A DNA stretch of 64,000 bases from Coriaria nepalensis (taxonomy: Eukaryota > Streptophyta > Magnoliopsida > Cucurbitales > Coriariaceae): NCBI GenBank assembly GCA_027186245.1, contig CP114495.1, forward strand, positions 3,921,001 through 3,985,000, written 5' to 3'. Under the pieces are notes generated by a model. It had not been told where the DNA came from, did not search any database, and saw only the letters and a program-made list of their open reading frames with translations. The position numbers and the translations under genes are program-made. Shown piece after piece: positions 25,765-38,600 of the stretch. How positions within the stretch are numbered: position 1 is the stretch's first letter; each line of letters begins with the position of its first letter.

Positions 25765-27411
25765 CAATCACAAACTATGGATTTCATGATTGTTAAAAGG
25801 TGTTTAAGCCATTTCATGATTTCTATTCTATGTGGTTATGTTATATTCAATGGTTTTAAGCTATTTAAAAAATACTTTTGCCATTTCATGGTTTTTATGT
25901 TATATGTTGATTATTTGAGTTGTTTAAAGATAAATAAAGGATGTTTATGTTACTCCATGGTTATTCACTGCTTGTTGGGAATTATTTAAGGGTTGCTTAT
26001 GTTATTTCATGAATTTTTCCATATATGTTGGTTTTGAATGATTTCTTATGCTATTTCCTGACTTTTGCCATATATGCTGAATTTTGAAAGTTAATAGAGT
26101 TGAATAAGAACTTCATGACTCTATGAATGTATAGATTTAAAGGAGAATTTAAATATATGGATTTTATAAGTATATGCCTTATGTATGGCAAACTATGTAT
26201 GATATGGATTTGAATGCATAAAGTTTTGTGATGGGACCCCACAAGCATCAAGATTGTTGGCTATGTGCACATTGAATGTTATGTTACTGGACTGAGATTA
26301 TCAGTTTAGGACTGCATGCAAGCCAGGGCTTGTTATGCGTCAAAAAGGAAAAATTGCTTCTTTAGGTATAGTCCTGCGGGTGGAGGAAATAGCAGAGACC
26401 TTATCTTTTGGCCTCTCACATTTAAAACTTCTTGTGAAAGTGTTAATGGGAGTAAAGTGACACGGAGGTGATCTCTTGAATCCTAAGGGAAAGTGCCACA
26501 TATCACCTCTTGTCTCTTACACTCAGTTTTATGAATGATATATATGTGTATACTGATTTTTGAATGATATGAATTTGCATGACTTTTGATGATGTTTTTG
26601 GTTTTTGAAGACAAGTATAAGTATGTTCAAGCATATGCTATTGATTGAATTGCAATTGATATATTTCAATGACTTTATTGCACAAATGCGAATCTATAAT
26701 GTGTTACGAAAATGCTTGTTGAAGTTGTTTTGAAGAGTGATATTTTTGCCCATTTTACCCCATAACTGTATTATTTTACGAAAGTACATTTATGTCTTAT
26801 TAGATATGAAATTATAGATGTGACTAATCAGATTTCAAGGATTTTATAGAAAATATGCAAGCCAATACAGTTTTATGAAAATGCATGATTTGAAATAGTG
26901 TTGACGAGTTGCATCTTCATGGTTTTAAACTCACAATATGTTATAGTTATTACTCACTGAGTTTTATACTCATTCCTTATTTTAGTGAAAACCTTTTTAG
27001 ATCAATGAAGAAATATAGCTTTCGGGAGACTTGTTTCCGGTTGCTAGTAGAACTCGATAAGGTCTAGCTTAGTGGGCTAAATTTTTTAAGACGACCATAG
27101 TCGCTCAAGTGTATAATTAGAAATGATGTAAAATACAATAGATGTATAATATTGTATACCCATGTTTTAGTTCCGTTGATAGTTTAGTAATGGATTTTGT
27201 ACTCGGCTGCATGCTAGAGTTATGCAATATAGATTTTGATTTTTGATGGATTGAAAATCTTAATTTGAATATTTTCCACATGTTATAATATATGTAACTA
27301 AGTAAGAAATGAGGATTGTGAAGGTTGCGTGACTGTAGATTTTTATATACGGGCTTCCAGGTTATCTTCAATCACGTAGTTCTCATGCCGGTCATGGATT
27401 CTGTAAATTGG
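25765..27411 (+). mobile_element. LTR-like block, possible solo or orphan LTR
   Basis: About 1.6 kb of non-coding, T-rich sequence ends in GGTCGTGACA (27402-27411), the style of a plant gypsy LTR 3' end. It is not followed by a primer-binding site, so it is either a solo LTR or a 3' LTR. The left edge is set only by where chromovirus coding similarity stops. I could not find a matching target-site duplication, and the two short open frames inside look accidental. Confidence 0.4.
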
Positions 27412-28470
27412 GTCGTGACAACTTCAATGCTTCCTATGCCAAGTACGTTGGAATGACTTTCTTTTCCCATTTGAATCTCTTGTCTATTTCCGGCTTCATC
27501 AAAAGTCTTAAACAATGATTTGTCAAAGTAAATGTGCACAGTTGCATAAATATCATATCACTATCCTTAAACCTTTCTTTGGACAACATTGATCTCCCTC
27601 ACAGTAGCGATAATCTCCATCTGTATGACAATCACTTTGTCATTCTCATTTTGTTTCTTTCAGAATCTGCAATCACAAGCAAAATACCCAAATTTACTAC
27701 AAACAAAAGAAACACCAATTTTCTTGTCAATTTTGAATTTTCCTTGATCCCTTTGTATACCAAGAAAATTCATTTTCTGATTTTTACTCTTGAATGGCTA
27801 GGCCTTTTTATAGCATTGACTTTTGAGGTACCAATATTGGTTTTCTCCACTTTCTTGTCTCTAATCCGAGATTATTTCTCAATATGTAGATGGTTTTTAA
27901 CCTCTTCCAAAAAGTAATTTTCGTTATTATGAAAAATCTTCTTCTTGTAACTTTTCCAACTAGATAACAACTTAGTAATTATAACACCACTTAATAAGAA
28001 TCTGGTCTAGAAAATGTTTTCCATCAAACATTTTAAAGTTAACATACTCTGATATTAAGAATTTCTTAGAACCTTCCTCTTCTGCCTTGTACTTGTTCTC
28101 CAATGCGTTTCAAATTTCCTTTGCAGATTTCATATTTGTGTAGAGATTAAGCAGCCATTCAGATAATGCATTTAGTGTATGTCCCTAATACTTAATTGCA
28201 TCATCATTCCTTTTCAATTTCGTTGCTTTGATCTCTTCGATATCATATGGAGAGGATTCTGGAAGTGGTTGAAGGTTAGGATAGAGAATGTAATAGATCT
28301 TCAGAGCAATAAGGAAGAATTTCAGTTTGTCTTGCCAGCATGTGAAGTTTGATCCATTAAACCAATCAAGCCTCACAAGATCTTGGTTCATCAGCTTTAT
28401 AGTTAAAACAACAGTCTCGGTCTCCATTGTAGCTTTATAGTTGAAACAACTTTATAGTTTACTGATCAAG
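27412..28470 (-). mobile_element. Ty1/copia gag remnant
   Basis: The best stretch is 28427-28185 on the minus strand. It opens METETVVLTIKLMNQDLVRL and continues with FNGSNFTCWQDKLKFFL, a recognisable copia gag N-terminus. Downstream on the minus strand (to about 27412), broken frames keep gag-like words (LNALSEWLLNLY, KYKAEEEGSKKFL, KMFDGKHFLDQI) separated by stops. No protease, integrase or reverse transcriptase follows. The fragment is cut at its left by the LTR-like block ending at 27411. Confidence 0.75.
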
Positions 28471-29376
28471 ACTTGAAACACGTAGATATGTTTTCTAAAA
28501 AAAAAAAATTAATATTTTCACTCTCACATATTGCTTATAAGTTATTGTGAAAATAGTTTTCGGAATATGACAAGCTTTTATAAAATTTCACAATCAATAG
28601 TGAAATTTTGTTCTGAAACATAGATATGTATTCGATTTCTGATAATAAGAAAATGAGGTAGAAGAAAAAACATTTTACTTATCTATAAATTTCTCATATT
28701 TATGAGCGAAATTAGTAGCTATTTGTGAAATAATATATTATTTCACGAACAGTCATACTCTTTGAAAAAACAGTTATACTGTTATAATGGTCACATATTT
28801 GAATTATTTGATTTTAAATTCCAACGGTAACTAATCATGTTAACTATCGACCGTTTAAATAAAATGATAAAATTAAATCAATCAACCACCGCACGCGGTG
28901 GCCAGCCACCACGTCGCTAGTGCGCCTACTAAGTGCCAATAGCGCCTGATGCCCATGCACGATTATACGTATTCCGGTTAGATCTCAAATTTTATTTATT
29001 ATTACAAATACTCATTATTTATTATAATTTATAATTATTACAAATACTCATTATTTATTATAATTTATAAATATTTTAAAAATTTTCTTCATTTTTAATA
29101 TGAAATATACTTAATTATATTTATAAAATATTTTTAAATTTAAACTTTTAACTCATTTTATTTTAATCAATTAAAAAATTCGACAAAGTAGACACCGGCA
29201 CACAAGGGTGTGCCGATCCATACACAAGGGTGTGCCGATCCATGGAGATGACCTACGGAGAGTGGCCAGGCTGCGAACCGACCCACGGTGTATGACCCAC
29301 ATCTATACCTCTAGCAAGTATCTTAAAATTTGAATGTGCCTTACCTCCTGCCTTATACCTCACATCCTTCTTTATA
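28471..29376. other. Intergenic region with short tandem duplications and small palindromes
   Basis: No gene was seen. A 36-bp unit is tandemly duplicated at 29001-29072, nearly identical in both copies. A GC-rich patch carries the palindrome CCACCGCACGCGGTGG (28886-28901). A hairpin GGCACAC-AAGG-GTGTGCC (29197-29214) is followed by a second copy of CACAAGGGTGTGCCGATCCAT starting at about 29223. Confidence 0.7.
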
Positions 29377-29611
29377 TTTGGGCTCAGCCCGTTGTCCCTC
29401 AAAAAAAAAAAAAAAAGTGGCTGAGCCCAAAACTAACTATTTTCCACCCAACCAGAAGCTCTTTTCTTTCTCTCTCTTCTTCTTCAGACGTTGTGGCCCC
29501 GGGGAATAGAAAAAACTTGGGACAAACGTTTGGAGCTCGCCATCTCCGTATCTAATTCAGAAGAGAGGAGAAGGAAGAGAGTGCAAAGCGAACAAAAATC
29601 CAGAAGAAATC
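29377..29611 (+). promoter_or_regulatory. NEMF promoter and leader with an inverted pair of site II-like motifs
   Basis: TTTGGGCTCAGCC (29377-29389) and its perfect reverse complement (29419-29431) flank an A-tract. Each arm holds a TGGGCT word, the site II type seen in plant housekeeping promoters. The CT-rich stretch 29460-29487 and the following sequence are probably 5' UTR. The core promoter was not identified. Confidence 0.4.
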
Positions 29612-32600
29612 ATGGTGAAGGTACGGATGAACACCGCCGATGTCGCCGCCGAGGTGAAGTGCTTGCGAAGACTGATCGGCATGCGTTGCGCCAACGTCTA
29701 TGATCTCTCCCCTAAGGTTCTCTCTCTCTCTCTCTCCTTCTCTTAATTATTATCTGTTGAAGCATACCGTATGAGTTTCTCATGTTGAACGAGCTATTAG
29801 GAAAGACTGTGAGAGAGCTAAAATCGAAATTCCTTACTTCTTAGGATATTGTGCATTGAGAAAAGTTAAGGAAAATGGAAAAATGCTTGTAATTGCATTT
29901 CTTTGTCATTTTGTTTATATTTTTGAATTTCTAATGGGATTATGACGAGAATGCTGTTTGTCTATTGGTTTTTCTATGGATGTGTGCTGTAGACATATAT
30001 GTTCAAGCTTATGAACAGCAGTGGAGTGACCGAATCTGGGGAGAGTGAGAAGGTCTTATTGTTGATGGAAAGTGGTGTTAGATTGCACACTACTGCATAT
30101 GTTCGGTAAGACCTTATCAAGAATTTTGCCTATTCAGTTTATTCCGTCTTTAGCCCGTGAGAGAACAATCCTATCTTGTTCTTTCACTCACTGGTGGAAA
30201 GGCCATGTACTGTCTATCTAATGGGCTTTTATAATTACAGTTTTTCTTCCTTTACGGTCTCAATTTATTTTCCAAATTGTTAGAGAACAGAGGACAAAGG
30301 GCCTAATAGTTTCAATAATAATGGATATAAATTTTAAACTACTGATTTAGGCTCTTTGCAATATCCATAGGGACAAAAGCAACACGCCATCTGGGTTCAC
30401 CCTCAAACTAAGAAAGCACATACGTACAAGAAGGCTTGAGGATGTAAGGCAACTTGGATATGATCGGGTATGACTTGTGACATCTTCTTTCAGGCGTAGT
30501 TTTCTTTGTTTCAAGTCTGATTTATGGATTCAGACTTCACCTAATACTTAAAATCTTCAGATAATTCTATTTCAATTTGGACTTGGTGCCAGCGCACACT
30601 ATGTCATCTTAGAGCTGTACGCCCAAGGAAATATCATCCTCACGGATCCTGATTTCATGGTCATGACTCTTCTTCGATCTCACAGGTTAGTTCATTTCTT
30701 TTACTGAGATTGCATCCTTTTTTTACTTGGCATGTGGCACAACAACAAACATGCATATCTCTACCCACAAATACACACATACTATAGTACAAGGGGATTC
30801 ACGTGCATGCCTACAGGAGGAAAGACCAATGTATCTCTTCGGCATAAAGGTTCCCTTCCAAAGTATGTGCAGTATAGAGGGTCATGTTTATACAGTAACG
30901 GTTAAAGTGCTTACAACTGAGGTGATAATTTCTTTGTGATCACCTATATAATAGTTATCTGGCTTTTTTGGGTAAGCTCAACTGCACATGATTGTCGCGG
31001 GCATCTTAATATACTTTGTCATTTGGTCATATCCCATCTCCTGGCTTTTCCATGACTACAAGTGTATAATTTGGGCTGTTAGCACTTTAGCTTCAAAAGC
31101 ACTTGTTTGCAGCTTCTTGGTGTACTCCCTTCTTTGGAAGTCATATATATATATAATATAGTAATAGCTTGCAATCTTCACAGGGATGATGATAAAGGGG
31201 TTGCAATCATGTCACGCCATCGTTATCCAACTGAAATTTCCAGAGTTTTTGAGCGAATGACAGCTACAAAGTTGCAGGAAGCACTCACATCTTTTAAAGA
31301 GCCAGACAACAATGAAGGGGTTAAGACTGATGGAGATGGAAACATTATTTCTAATATGCCAGAGGAAAAGAATCGCAAAGGTTCAAAACCTTCTGAGATT
31401 CGTAAAAGCCATGGTGATAGTGGTCGTGCCAAACAGGCCACTTTGAAGACTGTTCTTGGGGAGGCATTGGGCTATGGACCTGCACTCTCAGAGCATATTA
31501 TATTGGATGTCGGTCTGATTCCAAATACAAAATTACATAAAGAAAATAAATTAGGTGATGATACCATTCAGCTATTGGTCCAAGCTGTGGCAAAATTTGA
31601 GGACTGGCTAGAGAGTGTTATATCTGGGGATATAGTTCCTGAAGGATTCATTTTGATGCAGATCAAAGATAAGGGGAAGGGGCATCCCACCTCTGAAGTT
31701 GGAATTATGAGTCAGGTCTTTTATAGTTCTTTATAATTTTTTCTCGTATCAACGCCTGAGAGGTGATAGCCTTCTCTCTTGTATGATGGTCATTAAGTTC
31801 CTGATATATGTGTATATAAAGATACTTTTGTTATTACCAGGAATGTTTTTCTTATCACTTCTTGTTTGGATATTTATTGCAGGTTTATGATGAATTCTGT
31901 CCTATTTTGTTGAACCAATTTAAGTCAAGGGAGCATTTGAAATTTGAGACATTTGATGCAGCTTTGGATGAGTTCTACAGTAAAATTGAGAGTCAAAGGT
32001 CAGAGCAACAACAGATGGCAAAAGAGAGCTCTGCAGTTCAGAAGCTAAATAAAATACGCTTTGACCAGGTTTGCTGTGTGCTTTTAATATTCTCTATAAA
32101 AACAGAGGGTAATGATATGGAAATAAGGTATTCAACTCATATATTTCATGTACAGGTTTATACCTATTTATAGAATCCTCTAGGATACAAAATAGGAAAG
32201 TAATTTAGTTAGGAAAGTAATTTACCACTAATTTCTCTATCTATCTAAATATAGAAATACTCAAATATGGTAAATATTTATAGCCTAATTCCTAAGGTTA
32301 TGGTAAGACTTTCAACACTCCCCCTCAAGTTGGCATGAAAATATCTCTCATGGCTAGCTTGTTTACAAAGATCTCATGTAACCCTTTAGGAAGTCCCTTA
32401 GTATATCTGCGGTTTGACTAGCTGTAGGTATATAAGACATGCATATCACGCCACTGTCTATTTTTTCCTTGATGAAGTACTTGTCAACTTCTACATGCTT
32501 TGTCCTATCATGGAGAATAGGATTGTGAGCTATAGAAATAGCTGCCTTGTTGTCACAGTATACTTTGATAGGTGTTGGAGTAGAAATCTTCAATTCTCCT

Positions 32601-35600
32601 AGAACCCGTTTGATCCATAATACTTCACAGAACCCATGTGCTACTGAGCGGAATTTTGCTTCAGCACTACTTCTTGCCACTACACTTTGTTTCTTACTTC
32701 TCCATGTAACCAAATTTCCCCCTACAAAGGTACAATAGCCCGAGGTAGATCTTCTGTCAATTACATTTCCTGCCCAATTTGCATCCGTGTAGGCTTCAAC
32801 TTGTAAATGACCTTTCTTTTTGAACATCAACCCTTTGCCAGGTGTCCCCTTTAGGTACCTTAAAATTCTGAACACAGCTTCAAAATGTGTAGGTCCGGGA
32901 GAGTGCATGAACTGACTTACAATGCTGACTGCAAAAGTAATGTCAGGTCTAGTATGTGTTAGATAAATTAATCTTCCCACCAATCTCTGATAACGTTCTC
33001 GGTCTATCACCTCATTAGGAGCTGCTGTCTTCAATTTCACATTCGGTTCTGTAGGGGTGTCTGCTATCTTACAACCAGTCATCCCTGTTTCTTTAAGTAG
33101 ATCAAGAACATATTTACGTTGGTTGACAAAAATTCCCTCTTTGGACCTTGCAAACTCCATTCCGAGGAAGTATTTCAGTTTTCCTAAGTCCTTAACTTCA
33201 AATTCTTCCTCAAGCTTACTTTTCAAGTTGTTGATTTCAATTGAGTCATCTCCTGTCATAATTATGTCATCTACATAAACAATCAGGATAGCTACTTTTC
33301 CTTCGGTGGAATGTTTAAAAAACATTGTGTGGTCAGCTTGGCTTTGTAAGAAATCAAGTCTCCTAACAACTTCACCAAACCGCTCAAACCAAGCTCTAGG
33401 AGATTGCTTAAGTCCATATAGAGCTTTCTTCAATTTGCACACTCTACCCTTCCCAAGTCTTTCTTCAAATCCAGGTGGTAGGTCCATGTATACCTCCTCT
33501 TGTAAGTCTCCATTTAAGAAAGCATTCTTTACATCGAATTGATGGAGTGGCCAATCGGAGTTAACTGCAAGAGAAAGGAGTATTCTAATAGAATTAATTT
33601 TAGCAACAGGAGCAAACGTTTCTTGGTAGTCAATACCATGAGTTTGAGTAAATCCTTTGGCTACAAGTCTCGCTTTGTATCGTTCCACACTTCCATCAGC
33701 TTTACACTTGACTGTAAAGACCCATTTACATCCCACTGTCTTCTTATTCTCGGGCAGAACAGTAACACTCCAAGTGTTGTTCTTCCTAAGAGCATTCATC
33801 TCCTCTATCACAGCCAATTTCCAATTCGAATCACCTAAAGCTTCCTGAATAGTTCTTGGAACAGACAGATTTGAGATCCTAGTCACAAATGCTCTATGAG
33901 TGTTTGACAGTTTTTCATATGATAAGTACTTTGCCATAGGATGTTGAGTGCAAGTGCGGGTTCCTTTTCTAAATGCAATAGGAATATCAAGGTCATTAGC
34001 AAACAAATTATCAAAGGATAGAGAGGGAGGATTCACCTGAGTTGGAGAGCCATTACTCGGCGAATTTGATTGGTCATCAGCTAAAGGAATGGTTGGAGCC
34101 ATAGTACTTTTGTTAAACCATTTTCTGGTATAAACCTGGAGCTTTGGTTTGTTTTGAAGTACATCTCCCCCTGTCTCTGATACAGTCAATTCTGGCAAGG
34201 TAGAGATAGGAGGACTTACACTAGTATCCATTTTCTCAACCAGTATTTCATGAAACTCTTCATTAGAGTTGACTAAGGGCATAGGGACAGTTTCCCAAAA
34301 ATTATTTTCACTCATTTGGGTCTCCTCTTGAAACACAGTTTTCTGAAAATAAGGTTGCTCCTCAACAAAGTTCACATCTATACTTTCAAAGAATTTTTTT
34401 GTGACGGGATTAAAACATTTGTACCCCCTTTTGTTTGAAGCATACCCTAGGAAGACACATTTTTCAGATTTTGGTTCCAACTTTGACCGGAAAGCATTTG
34501 GTATATATACATAACAAGTGCAACCGAAAACTTTTAAAGGAAGTTCTGCAGTGATCCGGTTTGTAGGAAAGCAATGTTTTAAGATTTTTAATGGTGTTTC
34601 AAATTTCAAAACTCGAGATGACATTCTATTTATTAGATAACATGCAGTTAGTAAAGCATTTCCCCATAGATATTTCGGAACATTCATTGAAAACATAATT
34701 GCCCTTGTAACTTCTAATAAATGTCTATTTTTCCTTTCGGCAATACCATTTTGTTGTGGAGTGTCACGACAAGTTGATTGATGAATAATACCTTTTTCTG
34801 ACAGAAATGTTCCTAACTGTTTGTTAAACTATTCAGTTCCATTATCTGTTCTAAAAATGCCTATTTTTATTTGAAATTGATTTTCAATCATAATATAGAA
34901 ATCTTTGAATATTTTCTCAACTTCAGACTTCTTTTCCATTAAGTAGACCCAACATAATCTTGTATGATCATCAATAAAAGTAACAAACCATTTTTTTTCC
35001 AAATAGTGTATTGACCTTAGATGGACCCCAAACATCACTATGAAATAAGTAAAATGGTCTTGAACTAGAATATAATTTTATTGGAAAAGAAACACGATGG
35101 TCTTTAGCTAAATGACAAGCTTCACAATGTAATTCTGAGTGATAACCTCCTTTAAACAGTGCAGGAAATACATGTTTTAAGTATGAAAAACTAGGGTGTC
35201 CTAATCTCTTATGCCATAATATGATCTGATCAGAGACAAAAGTTGAGCTAGTACTACCCAATCCCTGAGCTTGATTAGTCCCAAAAACAGTTTCATCAAA
35301 GTAGTACAGCCCATTTCTTCCTTTAGCAGTTCCAATCATCTTCCCCGAGCTCCGGTCCTGAAACACACAAGTGAGAGGAGAAAAAGAAATGGAACAATTA
35401 GAATCCTGTGACAGTTTACTAACAGACAGAAGGTTACATGCAAGTTTTGGGACATGTAAGACTGATTTTAAGGTTAGGTTTTCTGAAATTTTAATGTGTC
35501 CTTTTCCTGCAATGGGTGAGAAACTACCATCAGCTATTCTGATTTTTTCTAGACCAGAACATGGATAATACGAGTCAAAGAATTTTGAACAACTTGTCAT

Positions 35601-38600
35601 ATGATCGGAAGCCCCTGAATCAATAATCCAAGAACTAGTTTCTCCTAGAGCCAAGAGTGCTATATAGAAACTCTACCTGTCTGTGCCATAGAACCAGTAG
35701 GAGCATTAGGTGATGAATAAGATTTTAGTAGTTTTAGAAGGTGATCTAACTGCTCTTTACCAAACATAGATGACTCGGCCTCATTTGCTGCAGGAACATT
35801 TCTTTCACCTTGTTTATTCTGCCTACTGTAAGATGGCCTTCCATGCAACTTATAGCAATTTTCTCTTGTATGGCGTGTCTTTCCACAAAAGTCACAGTGC
35901 AGATTATTCTTGTCTCCTGTGCGCTGGTTTTGGTAGGTTCTTTTGCTAGCTTGGGCTTCAGGTATGGCTAAGGCTGACCCTTCCATACTTTTAGTCAAAT
36001 CTGTAGCCTTCTTTCCTAGCATTACGTGCCTCCTACTCTCTTCTCTTCGTACCTCTGCAAAGACCTCCCCAATTGAAGGCATAGGATTCCTACCAATTAT
36101 CCGACCACGGACCTCATCGAATTCAACATTTAGACCTGCAAGAAATTTGAAGATTCGGCCTGTATCCACCATCTTCTTGTGTTGGTTGCAGTCTTCAGGT
36201 GACTTCCACTCATAGTCGTTGAATAGGTCCAAGTCCTGCCAAAATCTTTTAAGGGTATTAAAATACTTAGTTACACAATCCTCACCTTGGCGAATTTCCC
36301 TTAATCTTAGGGTTAATTCATACACTTGAGACTGGTTTCCTAGATCAGAGTACATCAATGAGACATTATCCCATAGTTCCTTAGCAGTAGGATAACAGAG
36401 GTAGTTTGCTCCTATCTCCTCTGTCATAGAGTTGACCAACCATGTCATTACCATTGAGTTTTCAGCATCCCAAGTGGCATAAGTTGGATCATCCAGGTCT
36501 GGTTCCTCTGTTTCTCCCGTGATGTAGCCAATTTTTCCTCTCCCCCTAATATACATGCGGACAGACTGTGACCATCTCAGAAAGTTATCCCCATTCAGTC
36601 GAATTGTGGTGATCTGAATGGGTGAGTTTTCTGATGGGTGTCGGACAGTTTGAAGTCCGGGCTTTAGGGTCTGATCGGAAGTGACTTCAGACATCTTTTA
36701 GGGTGTCGGACAGTTTTAACCTAGGGTTTTAGAACCTAGCTCTGATACCATAAAAACAGAGGGTAATGATATGGAAATAAGGTATTCAACTCATATATTT
36801 CATGTACAGGTTTATACATATTTATAGAATCCTCTAGGATACAAAATAGGAAAGTAATTTAGTTTAGGAAAGTAATTTAGTTAGAAAAGTAATTTACCAC
36901 TAATTTCTCTATCTATCTAAATATAGAAATACTCAAATATGGTAAATATTTATAGCCTAATTCCTAAGGTTATGGTAAGACTTTCAACACTCTCTTATGC
37001 TATAGTTCTCTGCTCTTTGTTTGTGTTATGTGCATTATCTTACTGCAGTAGTATTTCTCAGAGTTAAATGTATTATTATTTTCAGTAGTATATATCACGG
37101 AGTTAACTGCATTATTATTTTTCAGTGGTATTTATGACTTTAAGTTCATTGCTGTAAATTTTGATGTATCTCAAAATATGATGCAGGAAAATCGTGTGCT
37201 AACTCTAAAACAAGAAGTTGACCGCTGTGTTAAAACGGCAGAATTGGTAGAATACAACTTGGAAGATGTGGATGCTGCTATATTAGCTGTTCGGGTTGCT
37301 CTTGCTAAGGGCATGAGTTGGGAGGACCTTGCTCGCATGGTGAAGGAAGAGAAGAAATCAGGTAATCCTGTGGCTGGCCTTATTGACAAACTGCATCTTG
37401 AAAGGAATTGCATGACTTTGCTGTTGAGCAACAATCTTGATGAAATGGATGATGATGAAAAGACGCTCCCAGCTGATAAGGTGCCATTATAGTGCAACTT
37501 AGAATTGGGACTTCTATATTCTGAACTTCTACCTGTTATTTCATCATAATTGGTTAATTCACTTTTTCTTCATCAGGTAGAGGTTGATCTGTCACTTTCA
37601 GCGCATTCCAATGCACGTCGATGGTACGAACTGAAGAAAAAACAAGAGAGAAAACAGGAAAAGACTGTCACAGCACATGAAAAAGCATTTAAAGCTGCCG
37701 AGAGAAAAACTCGTCTCCAGCTTTCTCAGGTAGCTTTACATTCAGTGACATCGTTCTCCGTCTTTATGATTTTGTGAATTGCTGGTGCTAAATTGTACTT
37801 ATGTCAAAATGTGTACTGGTCTCAGCATATGATGTATTGATTAGTTAACAAGCTTGTTAGCATGATCAATTTTGTGCTTATGTTTAGCCATTATTCTTAA
37901 GTGTAATTGATCTTCCTGTCGAAAAAACGTGCAGGAAAAAACAGTTGCAACAATCTCTCATATGCGCAAGGTTCATTGGTTTGAGAAATTCAATTGGTTC
38001 ATCAGCAGTGAGAACTATTTAATTATCAGTGGCCGGGATGCTCAACAGAATGAGATGATAGTGAAGCGTTACATGTCAAAGGGAGATCTGTAAGTAAATG
38101 TTATAATGACAATCAGGTGTTTCCCAAGTCCCCGGAAAGTAAATTAGTATTAAACTTCTAAGTGAATGATTAGTGGACATGGTAAGAAAGTATTTGATGA
38201 GAAATGAAATGTGGTTTCTGCTTCTGATGTTGATTTGATTATGCAACAGGTATGTCCATGCTGAATTGCACGGGGCGTCTAGTACCATAATAAAAAATCA
38301 TAGGCCTGAACAACCTGTACCTCCTCTCACTTTAAACCAAGCAGGATGTTTCACAGTAAGTTGGTGACTGGTTTCTTTGTAATTTACTTTAATTTTCATA
38401 TTTTATTCTCTTTCCCAAGAGAAGGATGATTATATCACTGGGTGAAGTATGATTTGACTCTTATTTTTCCATTTTGTGATATAGGTTTGCCACAGCCAGG
38501 CATGGGATTCAAAAATTGTCACTAGCGCTTGGTGGGTTTATCCTCACCAAGTTAGTAAAACTGCTCCGACAGGGGAATATCTTACAGTTGGGAGTTTTAT

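Larger units (their letters stand above)
32096..36990 (-). mobile_element. Ty1/copia retrotransposon inserted antisense in NEMF intron 6
   Basis: It is a complete element of about 4.9 kb with two near-identical LTRs, a 5-bp target-site duplication, a primer-binding site and a polypurine tract. Its polyprotein runs on the minus strand: gag with a CCHC knuckle (36694-35660), protease with DSGASDHM and gag-pre-integrase (35654-34971), integrase (35038-34697), and reverse transcriptase/RNase H (34696-32363) with [11 protein letters not shown] and the DRRSTSGYC motif. Coding lesions are a frameshift at the gag/protease junction (about 35660), a frameshift in integrase (about 34990-35010), and an in-frame TAG at 34827-34829. 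It is antisense to the host gene. Confidence 0.95.

Noticed and set aside
27534..27917. Plus-strand open frame of 127 codons
   Set aside because: It is antisense to copia gag remains read on the minus strand, with hydrophobic, low-complexity composition.
33057..33848. Several plus-strand open frames inside the NEMF intron
   Set aside because: They are shadows of the copia reverse transcriptase frame on the minus strand.
37171..37497. Minus-strand Ser-rich open frame of 108 codons
   Set aside because: It is antisense to NEMF exon 7, which carries conserved family sequence on the plus strand.
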